The notes: generated by a model not told the origin, from the sequence alone. A DNA stretch of 64,000 nt from CAVSQX01 sp963730225 (GCA_963730225.1 CAVSQX010000002.1:496001-560000); one strand, 5' to 3'. Counted from the first letter of the stretch, positions 52,516-63,179 are shown. A program made the numbers and translations.

Positions 52516-53905
52516 ATGATTCTCAAGCAATTTTACCTTCCGTGTCTGGCGCATGCGTCGTACCTGATCGGCGACGAGGAAACGCGGGCGGCGGCGGTTG
52601 TTGATCCGCAGCGGGATATCGATCAATACATTTCCTTTGCGTCGCAGCGCAACCTGGAAATCAAACACGTATTCCTGACGCACTTCCACGCGGATTTTGT
52701 GGCGGGACATCTGGAACTGCGCGATCGGGTGGGGGCGGCGATTTATCTCGGCGCCGCGGCCAAGGCGACCTATGCATTCCGGGCGATGAGCGATGGCGAG
52801 CAACTTGAATTGGGGCGTGTGCGTCTGAAGGTATTAGAAACGCCGGGCCATACTCGAGAGTCGATTTCGATCGTCGTTTATGACCGCAACGTCGGCGATT
52901 CGCAGCCAGATGCGGTGTTGACGGGCGACACGTTGTTCATCGGCGATGTGGGGCGCCCGGATTTGCGCGGCGCTGGGGTGGTCGGCGGCGGAGCTTGGGG
53001 GCATGCTTTTCGATTCCCTGCACGAGAAGCTGCTGGCCCTGCCGGACGCAACGCTGGTGTATCCAGCTCACGGGGCGGGCTCGCTCTGCGGGAAGGCGTT
53101 GAGCAAAGAAACGGTCTCCACGCTGGGCGAGCAGAGGAGATCGAACTATGCGCTTCAGCCGATGAGCAAGGAAGCGTTCATTGGGGTTGTGACGGCCGAT
53201 CAGCCGGAGGCTCCGGCGTATTTCAATTACGATGCGGTGTTGAACAGCCAGGAGCGGCCGACGCTGGACGAGGCGTTGGCGCGGGAGATGAATTCGCTGT
53301 CGCTCGACGCGGTGCTGGAGTTGCAGGGGCATGGAGCGCAGATCGTCGATGCGCGCGATCCGGCCGAATTTGCGGCGGGGCATCTGGCGGGGAGCATCAA
53401 CATTGGCCTGGGCGGTCAGTACGCGACATGGGCGGGATCGGTATTGGAACGAGCGCATCCGATCGTGATCATCGTGACGCCCGGGCGCGAGAACGAGGCG
53501 GCGATTCGGCTCGGCCGGATTGGGTTCGATCATATCGCCGGATATTTGGAGGATGGATTGCACAGCCTTGAATCGCGGCCCGATTTGACGGTAACGACGG
53601 AGCGATGGAGTGCGCCTTTCGCGGCCGAGGTGCTGGCGTCGTCGGAGCGGCCGCTGGTGATCGACGTCCGTGCTCCGCGCGAGCGAGAGCAGAAGCAGAT
53701 CGCCGGGAGCGTGGGCATCCCGCTGACGCATTTGGCCCACAGCATTGAAAGACTGCCCAGGGACCGGGGGATGCTGGTGTACTGCGCGGGGGGCTATCGG
53801 TCATCGATCGCGGCGAGCCTGCTGCAAAGTCGCGGATTTTCGCGGGTTAGTGAGATTGCCGGTGGGATTGTGGGTTGGGAAGCGGCGGGGCTGGCGGTGA
53901 GTTAG
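52516..53905 (+). CDS. MBL-fold hydrolase with rhodanese domains, apparent frameshift at about 52967
   Basis: The first frame gives a metallo-beta-lactamase fold with the metal site THFHADFVAGH and later TPGHTRES and TGDTLFIGDVG. From about 52967 the second frame continues AALGWSAAELGGMLFDSL, LVYPAHGAGS and then two rhodanese domains. The first has DARDPAEFAAGHLAG, and the last ends at VYCAGGYRSSIAAS, with the active Cys. The combined protein of about 463 residues matches persulfide-dioxygenase or sulfurtransferase fusions. The shift lies in GCGCGGCG and needs one extra or two missing bases. Confidence 0.8.
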
Positions 53906-54018
53906 ATGATTCTGGCGGCAATGTCCAACCGATAAATCCAACACCGCGCCCGCCTTGCCGCGGGGTGCGGGGGGCTGTAGAGTTTTTGATCCTCAATTAA
54001 CGACAGGAGTCAGCCATT

Positions 54019-55248
54019 ATGTCGCCGCAGTTTCGTCGCAGTACGCATTTGTTCACGAGTGAATCGGTAACGATGGGCCATCCGGACAAGGTCGCCGACC
54101 AGATCAGCGACGCGGTTCTGGATGCCATCTTGGCGCAGGATCCCCGGGCGCGGGTGGCGTGTGAAACGCTGGTGACGACGGGGCAGGTGGTCTTGGCGGG
54201 GGAGGTGACGACGACGGCGTACGTCGATGCGGCGCAGGTAGCGCGAGAGACGATTCGTGAAATCGGCTACACGCATCCGGAGATCGGATTCGATTGCGAT
54301 TCCTGCGGCGTGCTGACGGCGATTCACAGCCAATCGCCGGATATCGCGCGCGGGGTGGATCGTGCGGAGGACAACGACAAGGAACAGGGGGCGGGCGATC
54401 AAGGATTGATGTTTGGTTATGCGACCGATGAAACCGAAACGCTGATGCCGCTGCCGATTCATCTGGCGCATCGGATCGTCGAGAAGCTGGCGGAAGTGCG
54501 AATGAAAAAGAAATTGCCGTGGCTGCGGCCCGACGGCAAGAGCCAGGTGACGATTGAGTATGTGAACGAGCGGCCGACGCGGCTGCATACGGTGGTGGTT
54601 TCAACGCAGCACGATGAATCGGTGCTGGACAAAAAGAAAGACGCGATCAGCGAAAAGGCGAAACGGGAAATCATCGAGCAGGTGATCAAGCCGGTGGTTT
54701 CGAAGCATCTGTGGAATGGCGAAATAATTTTTCACATCAATCCGACGGGAAAATTCGTGGTGGGCGGTCCGCACGGGGACACGGGGCTGACGGGGCGAAA
54801 GATCATCGTCGACAGCTACGGCGGGCGCGGGGCGCACGGCGGCGGGGCGTTCAGCGGGAAGGATCCGAGCAAGGTGGATCGCAGCGCGTGCTACATGGGG
54901 AGATACATCGCAAAGAATATCGTGAAGGCGGGATTGGCGAGTTCTGCGGAAGTGCAGTTGGCGTACGCGATCGGCGTGGCCAAGCCGGTTTCGGTGACGG
55001 TGAGCACGGAGAACACGGCGGTGATACCGGAAGATCAGATCGCCGAGCTGGTGCGGGAGCATTTCCCGCTGACGCCGCGGGGAATCATCAAGCATCTGGA
55101 TTTGCTGCGGCCGATTTACAAGCAGACCGCCCGACACGGCCACTTCGGCCGCACGCCCGGACCGGATGGTTCATTCAGTTGGGAGAAGACGGACAAGGCG
55201 GAAGCACTGGCCAAGGCCGCGGGGATTCAACTCAAAAAAGCGAGCTGA
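54019..55248 (+). CDS. metK: S-adenosylmethionine synthetase
   Basis: This 409-residue MetK makes SAM from methionine and ATP. TSESVTMGHPDKVADQISDA, the GAGDQGLMFGYA loop, GGGAFSGKDPSKVDRS and the final basic region are all present, with length as usual. An AGGAG site precedes ATG 54019. I saw no SAM riboswitch in the 113-base upstream region. It stands alone. Confidence 0.95.
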   Translation: MSPQFRRSTHLFTSESVTMGHPDKVADQISDAVLDAILAQDPRARVACETLVTTGQVVLAGEVTTTAYVDAAQVARETIREIGYTHPEIGFDCDSCGVLTAIHSQSPDIARGVDRAEDNDKEQGAGDQGLMFGYATDETETLMPLPIHLAHRIVEKLAEVRMKKKLPWLRPDGKSQVTIEYVNERPTRLHTVVVSTQHDESVLDKKKDAISEKAKREIIEQVIKPVVSKHLWNGEIIFHINPTGKFVVGGPHGDTGLTGRKIIVDSYGGRGAHGGGAFSGKDPSKVDRSACYMGRYIAKNIVKAGLASSAEVQLAYAIGVAKPVSVTVSTENTAVIPEDQIAELVREHFPLTPRGIIKHLDLLRPIYKQTARHGHFGRTPGPDGSFSWEKTDKAEALAKAAGIQLKKAS

Positions 55249-55283
55249 ACCCCGCGACCGCGGATCGAAAATGTATCGAGGCG

Positions 55284-55868
55284 TCAAAGGGCGGTTTCCA
55301 GGTGCTCGGCCTCGGGGGCGGCGGGCTGCTCACCGTCTTTCCAGGACTCGGGCATGAGGTGGCCGGCGCGAGCGACGGCTCCCTGCAAGCGATTTCCCAG
55401 ATGATGCGACAATCCCACCGCGCGTTTTGCGGTGCGGCGGGAAAGGGCCATGGCCTTGTCGGAGGCCCAGGCGCGGCGGGCACGTCCCTTGGCGGGATCG
55501 AGGAAATACATCAAGCCAGCGCCGGCGGATAACAAAGCGACGACGCGAACGGTGGAGCGGGCGGGCCGGATGGGTTGCGGGTGTGGAACGCCGACGACGT
55601 CGGTGATTCGCTGACCGGCGCGGGAAAGATATTCGTGAGCTTTGTCGGAGGCCCGGGCGGCGCGATGCGAAGCCAGATCGGCGGCGCGATGGACGGTGGC
55701 GCCGACGGCAGATTCGGCGGCGTGAGCGATCAAGGCGCGACGGCGACGTCCAAGCTGCGGGTCGAGCAGGTACATCACCGCCGCACCCAGGCCCAACCCG
55801 CCGGCCAGGGCGAGCGCGCTGCCGACAGAAATATTTCGCAGCGTATTTTTTTGAGCGGTTTTTCGCAT
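55284..55868 (-). CDS. Membrane protein with duplicated YtxH-like hairpin
   Basis: This 194-residue protein has two copies of a glycine-rich helix followed by a basic tail: GGLGLGAAVMYLLDPQLGRR (about 22-41) and LLSAGAGLMYFLDPAKGRAR (about 110-130). A helical, alanine-rich spacer joins them. The M-Y-x-L-D-P-x2-G-R-x-R-R unit recurs in YtxH-like envelope proteins. Function is unknown. Start: ATG 55868 after GGAAAGG. It faces metK. Confidence 0.7.
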   Translation of the reverse strand: MRKTAQKNTLRNISVGSALALAGGLGLGAAVMYLLDPQLGRRRRALIAHAAESAVGATVHRAADLASHRAARASDKAHEYLSRAGQRITDVVGVPHPQPIRPARSTVRVVALLSAGAGLMYFLDPAKGRARRAWASDKAMALSRRTAKRAVGLSHHLGNRLQGAVARAGHLMPESWKDGEQPAAPEAEHLETAL

Positions 55869-55983
55869 AATCAATGCCTTTCCGGGACACCGTGTCGCGG
55901 TCCCATCGCGGTTGCCAACACCCAAATCGAGGGTCCGGCACCATAATACCACGGTGCAATTTGAATGCCGGGGCGACGTTTTT

Positions 55984-57387
55984 TCAGATGTGAATGGCGC
56001 GTCCTTCGGCGGCCAGGGCGGCTTCCTTGAGGGCCTCGGGAAGGGTCGGATGGGCGTGCATGGTGCGGCCCAAATCTTCGGCGCTGGCGCTGAATTCCAT
56101 GGCGACGCAAGCTTCGGCGATGATGTCGCTGGCGTGGGGCGAAAGAATCTGCACGCCCAGGATGCGATCGGTAGAAGCGTCGGCGACGACTTTCATGGTT
56201 CCATCGGTGTCGTCGATACTGCGGGCACGGCCGTTGGCGGTCAGCGGGAATTTCCCGACGCGCACGGCGTGGCCCTGCTGTCTGGCTTCGGCTTCGGTGA
56301 GACCGACCTGGGCCAATTCCGGGTGCGTGTAGACAACGCCGGGAACGACGTTGTAATTCACGTGACCGGCTTTTCCCGCCATCAGTTCGACGGCGGCGAT
56401 TCCCTCTTCCTCGGCCTTGTGGGCGAGCATCATTCCACCGACGACATCGCCGATGGCCCAGATGTTGGGGGCCGACGTGCGATAATGCGGATCGATGAGA
56501 ACGAAGCCTTTTTTGTCCAGGGCGACGCCGGCCTCGGAAAGGCCCAGCCCGTCGGTGATGGGGCGGCGGCCGGTGCAGACCAGGGCGCAATCGCATGTCT
56601 CGACGAACGTCTGCTCGCCGCTTTTGCAGGTCACGCGCACCTGGCCGTCTTTTACCCGGGCGTCGATCGCGGCGGAATTGAACTTGAATTTCATGCCCTG
56701 TTTTTCGAGGTAGCGATACAACATCACGGCCAATTCCCCGTCCATCAGGGGCAGAATGCGATCGGTGAATTCGACGACCAGCACTTCGCTTCCCAGGCGA
56801 TTCCAGACGCTGCCCATTTCGACGCCGATGTATCCCCCGCCGACCACCAACATTTTTTTGGGAACCTTGGGCAGCGAGAGGGCGGCGGTGGAATCGATGA
56901 TGTACTTCCCGTCGAATTTCAAACCGGGCAGCTCGATGGGAGCGCTGCCGGTGGCGATGAGGATGCGGGCGGTTTTGAGCGTCGTGGTTTTGCCGTCGGC
57001 GGATTTCACTTCCACATTTCCACCCGCCGCGATTTTCGCCTGACCGATCAGCGAATCGATTTTATTTTTCTTGAACAGAAAGCCGACGCCGTCGGTGAGT
57101 TGCTTCACCACCTTGTCCTTGCGGGCCAGCATCTGGGCCAGATCAAACGAGAGCTGGCCGATCTGGATTCCGTGGTGGGACAGCTTGTTGCCCGCCTCGT
57201 AGAAGCGGTGCGAGGAATCGAGCATCGCCTTGCTGGGGATGCAGCCGATGTTGAGGCAGGTGCCGCCGAGGAATTGGCGATCGACGCAGGCGGTTTTGAA
57301 GCCGAGTTGTGCCGCCCGAATGGCCGCGATGTATCCACCGGGCCCGGCGCCGATCACCACCAAATCATAAGAAGCGGATTCTGCCAT
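55984..57387 (-). CDS. lpdA: Dihydrolipoyl dehydrogenase
   Basis: This 467-residue flavoprotein is the E3 subunit. It has the FAD-binding GAGPGGYIAAIRA, redox disulfide GGTCLNIGCIPSK, NAD loop GGGYIGVEMGSVW and C-terminal catalytic HAHPTLPE. It reoxidises lipoamide for 2-oxoglutarate or pyruvate dehydrogenase. It is close to sucA and sucB but separated by an opposite-facing SDR gene. Confidence 0.94.
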   Translation of the reverse strand: MAESASYDLVVIGAGPGGYIAAIRAAQLGFKTACVDRQFLGGTCLNIGCIPSKAMLDSSHRFYEAGNKLSHHGIQIGQLSFDLAQMLARKDKVVKQLTDGVGFLFKKNKIDSLIGQAKIAAGGNVEVKSADGKTTTLKTARILIATGSAPIELPGLKFDGKYIIDSTAALSLPKVPKKMLVVGGGYIGVEMGSVWNRLGSEVLVVEFTDRILPLMDGELAVMLYRYLEKQGMKFKFNSAAIDARVKDGQVRVTCKSGEQTFVETCDCALVCTGRRPITDGLGLSEAGVALDKKGFVLIDPHYRTSAPNIWAIGDVVGGMMLAHKAEEEGIAAVELMAGKAGHVNYNVVPGVVYTHPELAQVGLTEAEARQQGHAVRVGKFPLTANGRARSIDDTDGTMKVVADASTDRILGVQILSPHASDIIAEACVAMEFSASAEDLGRTMHAHPTLPEALKEAALAAEGRAIHI

Positions 57388-57481
57388 AGGTGCCGAATTC
57401 TAGGGTGCGGGGGCGGATAGATCGAGAGGGGCAGGCCACCTGCCTTTACAGATCGACGCCAAGGCGGTTATCACTTCGGCC

Positions 57482-58444
57482 ATGGCAACGTCTGGTCGCC
57501 ATGTCGTGATCTCCGGCGCCAGCACCGGCATTGGGCGGGCGTGCACGATTCATCTGGCGGGGTTGGGGTTTTCCATCTTCGCCGGCGTGCGTCGGGACGA
57601 GGATGGAGCGCTTCTGGAAAAACTGGGGAACGAAGCGGCGCGTGACGGCGGGTGCGTTTGCCCGGTTCGGCTGGACGTGACGGATTGCCGCTCGATCGCC
57701 GCGGCGATGGAAGAAGTAAAATCGGCGGTGGGCGATGCGGGGCTGGCGGGATTGGTGAACAACGCGGGGATTGTCATCAACGGGCCGGTTGAACTCATCA
57801 CGCTGGAGCAATGGCGTCAGCAGTTTGATGTGAATTTCTTCGGACAGATTGCCCTGATCCAGGCGACGCTGCCGCTGCTGCGAAAGCACGTCGCCCGATT
57901 CGGGGCCGGCTCGGCACGGGTGGTGAACATGAGCAGCATCGCCGGCAAGGTGGCCCAACCGGTTTTCGGGCCGTATTGTTCATCGAAGTTCGCCCTGGAA
58001 GCGATGAGCGATTCACTTCGGCTGGAACTGCGGCCGCAGGGAATTGTGGTTTGCCTGGTGAATCCGGGCGCGATCGACACACCAATCTGGAAAAAGGGTT
58101 TGGAGTCGTCCGAGGCGCCGCGTGCGGAAAACCCGTCGGAACCTTTCTACGCGGAGATGATTCGCAACGCGGCGGAAACGGCGCGGAAAACATCGACGAC
58201 GGCTGCGCCGCCGATCAGCGTGGCCAGCGCGGTGGCCAAGTGTCTCACGGCCCGCAGACCGCGCATTCGCACCTTTGTGGGAAGCGATGCCAAGAGCGGA
58301 GCGGCGGCCAAGCGGCTGATGCCCGATCGGTGGTTCGATGCGGCGCTCGCCCGGTTCTATCACCTGCCCAAGGCGGTGGGGGCGTCGGATTCGCCGATCA
58401 AATCTCCAGCATCAGCCGGGCGGGATCTTCCAAAAGCTGTTTGA
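57482..58444 (+). CDS. Short-chain dehydrogenase/reductase
   Basis: This 320-residue classical SDR has GASTGIG (about 12-18), the NNAG motif, the catalytic Ser in VVNMSSIAG and YCSSK for Tyr and Lys. The substrate is unknown; the size and C-terminal extension recall retinol- or ketoreductase-like SDRs. Its last 47 bases are antisense to the end of sucB. It sits between lpdA and sucB on the other strand. Confidence 0.88.
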   Translation: MATSGRHVVISGASTGIGRACTIHLAGLGFSIFAGVRRDEDGALLEKLGNEAARDGGCVCPVRLDVTDCRSIAAAMEEVKSAVGDAGLAGLVNNAGIVINGPVELITLEQWRQQFDVNFFGQIALIQATLPLLRKHVARFGAGSARVVNMSSIAGKVAQPVFGPYCSSKFALEAMSDSLRLELRPQGIVVCLVNPGAIDTPIWKKGLESSEAPRAENPSEPFYAEMIRNAAETARKTSTTAAPPISVASAVAKCLTARRPRIRTFVGSDAKSGAAAKRLMPDRWFDAALARFYHLPKAVGASDSPIKSPASAGRDLPKAV

Positions 58445-59627
58445 GCCGAACCAGGAAGCTGACGCTGTCGCGGCCGTCGACCAGACGATGGTCGTAGCTG
58501 AGCGCCACGTACATCATCGAACGAATTTCGATCTTGTCGTTGACGACGACCGGCCGTTTCTGGATGGCGTGCATGCCCAGGATGCCGCTCTGCGGCGGAG
58601 TCAGAATCGGGGTGCTCAACAGCGAGCCGAAGATTCCGCCGTTCGTGACGGTGAAAGTTCCACCGGAGAGTTCCTCCAATCCCAGCTTGCCGTCGCGGGC
58701 GGCGGTGGCGAGACGCTTGATTTCGTTTTCAGTTTTCGCAAACGACATGTTCTGCACGTTGCGGAGAACCGGCACGGCCAGTCCGCGATCGGTGCTGACG
58801 GCGATGCCCAGGTGAACGAAGTTGTGATAGATCACATCGTTGCCTTCGATGAAGGCGTTGATGCGCGGGAAATCGCGCAGGCCCAGCACGATGGCGCGGG
58901 CGAAGAAGCTCATGAAGCCCAGGCCGACGCCGTGCGCTTTTTCAAAGGCTTCCTTGTGCTGGGTGCGCAGCGCGATGACCTGCGTCAAATCGATTTCGTT
59001 GAAAGTCGTCAAAATGGCGGCGGTGTGCTGCGCCTCGACGAGCCGACGGGCGATCGACGTGCGCATCTTACTCATCGGGGCGCGATGAATCCCCGCGGAA
59101 TCGAAGGAGATGGCCGGCGAGGCGGGCTTGGGCGTCGGCGGAGTGGCTACGGATTCGCTTTTGGCGGGCGCGGCGGGTTTTTCCCCGGTCGGCGCGGCGG
59201 CGGGAGGGGCTTTGCGCTGTTCGAGATGTTTGAGAACATCCTCCTTGGTCACGCGCCCGCCGACGCCGGTGCCGGTGAGTTGCGATAAATTGAGTTTGTT
59301 TTCGTCGATGAGTCGGCGCACGGAAGGGCTTGGCTCTTCGGCTTTGGACGGCGCGGGCGCGGCGGAGGTTGATTTGGCCGTTGCCGCGGCGGACGATTCG
59401 TCGATGTGCGCAATCGTCTGGCCGATCTGCACGGTTGTTCCCTCCTTGATCAGCGAGCGCAGCACACCGGCGGCGGGAGCGGGAAGATCGACGTTGGCCT
59501 TGTCGGTCTCCAATTCGCACAACGGTTCATCCTTGGAAACCGAATCGCCGTCGCTTTTGCGCCATTTGAGCAGGATCGCTTCCTGCACCGAATCACCGAG
59601 AGAGGGAATGATGACATTGGTGGCCAT
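58398..59627 (-). CDS. sucB: 2-oxoglutarate dehydrogenase E2 (dihydrolipoyl succinyltransferase)
   Basis: This 409-residue E2 has an N-terminal lipoyl domain with lysine in ELETDKANVDLPAP (K43 approximately), a linker and an E3-binding domain (VRRLIDENKLNLSQL then GRVTKEDVLKHL). The catalytic domain has the SYDHRLVDGRD active site. It moves succinyl from lipoyl lysine to CoA. It follows sucA on the same strand (24 bases after its stop) and is in the same transcription unit. Confidence 0.93.
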   Translation of the reverse strand: MATNVIIPSLGDSVQEAILLKWRKSDGDSVSKDEPLCELETDKANVDLPAPAAGVLRSLIKEGTTVQIGQTIAHIDESSAAATAKSTSAAPAPSKAEEPSPSVRRLIDENKLNLSQLTGTGVGGRVTKEDVLKHLEQRKAPPAAAPTGEKPAAPAKSESVATPPTPKPASPAISFDSAGIHRAPMSKMRTSIARRLVEAQHTAAILTTFNEIDLTQVIALRTQHKEAFEKAHGVGLGFMSFFARAIVLGLRDFPRINAFIEGNDVIYHNFVHLGIAVSTDRGLAVPVLRNVQNMSFAKTENEIKRLATAARDGKLGLEELSGGTFTVTNGGIFGSLLSTPILTPPQSGILGMHAIQKRPVVVNDKIEIRSMMYVALSYDHRLVDGRDSVSFLVRLKQLLEDPARLMLEI

Positions 59628-59650
59628 AACGAGATTTTATGGAAAGAGAA

Positions 59651-62480
59651 TTATTTCGCTACCGGTGCGGGCGTCGCCGCGGTGGTTGGGGTGGCGGAGG
59701 ACGCCGGCACGGGCGCAGCGGGGGCGGGTCGATTGGCCAGATCCAGCGACTGCTTGATGATCTCTTCGGTTTCGTGTTTGTGTTCCGCCGCGCTGCCGGT
59801 TGCCGGACTGGCCGCGGCCGGCAGGCCGATATATCCCAGTGATGCGCCGGCGGGGAGAAGGTCGCGCAATCGCGGTTCCATGAAGCTCCAGCATCCGCGG
59901 TTCTTGGGCTCTTCCTGCACCCAGAAAATCTGCCTGGCGCTGCGATAACGGTTGAAAATGCCGCCAATCTCGCGGCTGGGGAAGGGGTACGGCTGCTCGA
60001 CGCGCACCAGGGCCGTGTCGGTGATTCCTTGTTTCTCCCGGGCGGCGGCCAGCGTGAAATACACCTTTCCGCTGCACAGCAGCAGGCGTTTCACATCGGG
60101 CGGACTGAGATTGGCAGGATCGTCAATTACCAGCTGGAACTGGCTGTCGCCGATCAGTTCATCGATCGTGCAGATTCCGACGCGCAGCCGCTCTTTGGGC
60201 ATCATGAGAATCAGCGGCTTGCGGAATTTGCGGTGAATCTGACGCCGAAGCGCGTGGAAGTAGCTGGCCGGCGTGCTGGGGATGACCACCTGCATGTTGT
60301 TCTCGGCGCAGAGGGAAAGAAAGCGCTCGATGTAGGCGTTGGAGTGCTCGGGGCCATTGCCCTCGTAGCCGTGGGGAAGCAGCACGCACAGGCCGTTCAT
60401 GTACGCGCCATTTACTTTCGGCGCTGGCCATCACCTGGTCGATGATGACCTGCGCCCCGTTGACGAAGTCGCCGAATTGAGCTTCCCAGACAACCAGGTT
60501 GCGTGGATCGGTCGAGGCGTAGCCCCATTCAAATCCAAGCGTCGCCAATTCCGAGAGCATGGTGTTGCGGATGAAAAATCGCGGCTGCTTTTCGGACAGG
60601 TGCTGGAGCGGCGTGTAGATTTCGCCGGTTTCGAAATCGTGCAAAACGGCGTGGCGGTGGCTGAATGTCCCGCGCTCCACATCCTGCCCGGTCATACGGA
60701 TCGGCGTGCCTTCCAGAAGCAGCGTGCCGAAGGCGAGCATTTCGGCGCAACCGAAGTCGATTCCTTTGCCGCTGGCGACCATTTCCGCCCGTGCGCCCAG
60801 AATCCGCACCAGCTTGGGATGCGGCGTGAACCCCTCTGGCAGCTTGGCGACCGCATCGGAAACCTTTTGCAGCAGTTCGCGCGTCACACCGGTTTTGGCC
60901 GACCAATCTTCGCCAGCCCGGCCAAATCCCTTCCACACGCCGCTGAACGCGGGGATTTTCGATCGCGGTTTTTTCTCCTGGGCCGCCGAGCGCGCCTGTT
61001 CGAGCCGATCGACGACGATTCGCTTCATCGATTCCTGGTCCGCGGCACTGATCTTTCCGTTCTCCTGAACTTTCTGGGCGTAAAGCTGCCGGACGGTTTT
61101 TTGCGCTTTGATCTGCCGATACATCAGCGGCTGGGTGAAGGCGGGCTCGTCGGTTTCGTTGTGGCCGTGACGACGGTAGCACCACAGGTCGATGATCACA
61201 TCGCACTTGAACTGCTGGCGGAAGCCGATCGCCAGCTTGGCGGCCCAGACGACGGCTTCGGGATCGTCGCCGTTGACGTGGAAGACCGGGGCCTGAATCG
61301 CCTTGGCCACATCGCTGGGATACGGCGTGAATCGGCCCTGCGACGGCGGCGTGGTAAAACCGATCTGGTTGTTGACGATGACGTGGATGGTTCCACCGGT
61401 GCGAAAGCCCGGAAGCTCCGAGAGATTGAGCGTTTCGGAAACCATTCCCTGCCCGGTGAACGACGCATCGCCGTGGATGGTGACGGGGACCACTCGGGTG
61501 CGATCCTTATCGCCGGCCAGTTCCTGCTGGCAGCGAATGATGCCCTGTTGAATCGGATCGATTAGTTCCAGATGGCTCGGATTGGGCAAAAGCGAAATCT
61601 TTACCTTGCGGTTGTTGGCCACCTGGCGGGTATTGGCGAAGCCCAGGTGATATTTCACGTCGCCGTCGCCCTGGCGGTCGGGAGCGAGATTGGTCTCCTC
61701 AAATTCGCTCAGGAGAACCTCGTATGGCTTGTTGAGCACGTGGGCAAGGGCATTGAGCCGGCCGCGATGGGCCATGGCCATGATTACTTTTTCCGCGCCC
61801 AGGGTCGCGCCTTCCTCGACGATGGTATTGAGCAGCGGCACCAGGGATTCGGCCCCTTCAAGGCTGAATCGCTTCTTGCCCAGGTAAACAGCGCCGAGAT
61901 ACTGCTCGAACTCCTCCGAAGCCACCAGTTGAAACATCAGCGAGCGGGCCTCGGGGACGGAGAATTCGGGTCGGTTGAGAATCGGTTCCATTCGCTGCAC
62001 CAGCCACTCGCGCTGGGCTTTGTTGGAGATGCCGGTGAACTCGACGCCGATGGTTCGGCTGTAGGTGGCGCGAAGTTTTTCGATCAGGTCGCGCAGGGTT
62101 CCGCCGGTCCAGCCCACGAAACCACCGCCGGTAACAGGCCGATCGAGATGGGCGGCGGTGATGCCGAAGTTGGTCAATTCCAGCAGCGGATGATTGGGCC
62201 GATCGTGTCCGAGCGGATCGAGCCGGGCGACGAAATGGCCCAGTTCCCGATAGGAGTGGACCAGATCGAAAATCCCGGCGTTGGACCAATCGGTGTCGGC
62301 CGGAGCGGGCGGCGGCGGGGTTGATCCGGTGGCGGAGCGATCGAGGCCCAGTTCAAATCCGGCGAAAAACGCCTTCCAGTGCTCATCCAACGATCGAGGA
62401 TCGCGCTGATATTGCTCGTACAGGCGGTCGATGTACTCGGCGTTGGCCCTTTCCAGAAAATCGAATCTATCCATCGACAT
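59651..62480 (-). CDS. sucA: 2-oxoglutarate dehydrogenase E1, apparent frameshift at about 60405
   Basis: The first frame (62480 on) encodes the thiamine diphosphate E1. It has FLERANAEYIDRLYEQYQRD, MAMAHRGRLNALAHVLNKP, the diphosphate site GDASFTGQGMV, FHVNGDDPEAVVWA and RFFIRNTMLSELATLGFEWG, ending at ASAESKWR. The second frame (from about 60400) continues GLCVLLPHGYEGNGPEHS and PLILMMPKERLR to the stop at 59651. The shift falls at GGCGCGTAC and needs one extra or two missing bases. The whole is about 943 residues, normal for SucA. Since sucA is a central TCA-cycle gene, I treat this as a sequence error. Confidence 0.88.
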
Positions 62481-62819
62481 GAGGCACCATCTTCAGGGAA
62501 TTATAGGGGGCTCGACGGTACGCCGCGTCATCGGCTTATTGGCACACCCCAATACATGTAACTATCGGCTTACCCACGTTGTAGCGTTTCTATGGTGGAT
62601 CGGAACGTGCGAGGAATCAAGAGGGAGGGGATTGGAATCTCCTAACCATATTCTATGAAGGAAGTTAGCGAGTTCGCGTAGGCGGGCTCAGTAGCAACGT
62701 GGATTTTGTGTTTTGGGGAAAAGAAACAAGGCAATGAAGTGGGATGGTGGTACGACGCTTGCGGCACGAACCAGAAGGCGGGACGAGCGGACAGAATGCC
62801 CGACCGCCGGAAAGGCTCA
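62481..62819. other. Divergent intergenic region between sucA and the KGG gene
   Basis: No gene, hairpin of note or recognised repeat was found in these 339 bases. It should hold the divergent promoters for sucA and the KGG gene, but I saw no clear -35/-10 pair. Confidence 0.6.
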
Positions 62820-63179
62820 ATGGTGAAAGCGATGACGATGCGTGCAACAAAAAATCGGGGATTTGCGTCGATGAACAGCGTCCAACAACGTGAGATCGCC
62901 CGCAAGGGCGGTCGAGCGGCCCATCAGAAGGGAACGGCCCACGAATTCAACACCGAGGAAGCTCGCAACGCCGGAAAAAAAGGAGGCGAGCGTGTGAGCG
63001 CCGACCGCCGACACATGGCGGAGATCGGCCGGCTCGGTGGCCGCCGTTCCGCCAGCCGGCGTGCCGAAGCTCGCGGGAGCAATTCGCGCCAGAAACTACC
63101 CCTGCCGAACTCCGATGCCGTCGATCAGCCCACCGACGATTCCTCAACCACGGCCCGAGAGGTTGTTTCCTTAACTTAA
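62820..63179 (+). CDS. KGG-motif stress-type protein
   Basis: This is a small basic, mostly unstructured protein (119 residues). NRGFASMNSVQQREIARKGG and later GKKGGERVSADRR and RLGGRRSASRR contain KGG/GG units of the KGG stress-protein family (GsiB/YciG type). Members are induced by desiccation or general stress. The function is poorly understood. ATG 62820 has GGAAAGG upstream. Alternative ATGs at 62832 and 62838 are possible. Confidence 0.8.
   Translation: MVKAMTMRATKNRGFASMNSVQQREIARKGGRAAHQKGTAHEFNTEEARNAGKKGGERVSADRRHMAEIGRLGGRRSASRRAEARGSNSRQKLPLPNSDAVDQPTDDSSTTAREVVSLT

Noticed and set aside
53906..54018. SAM riboswitch upstream of metK
   Set aside because: No SAM-I, II, III or IV core motif or pseudoknot was recognisable in the 113 bases.
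62481..62819. Promoter pair for sucA and the KGG gene
   Set aside because: No convincing -35/-10 combination was seen, so none is reported.
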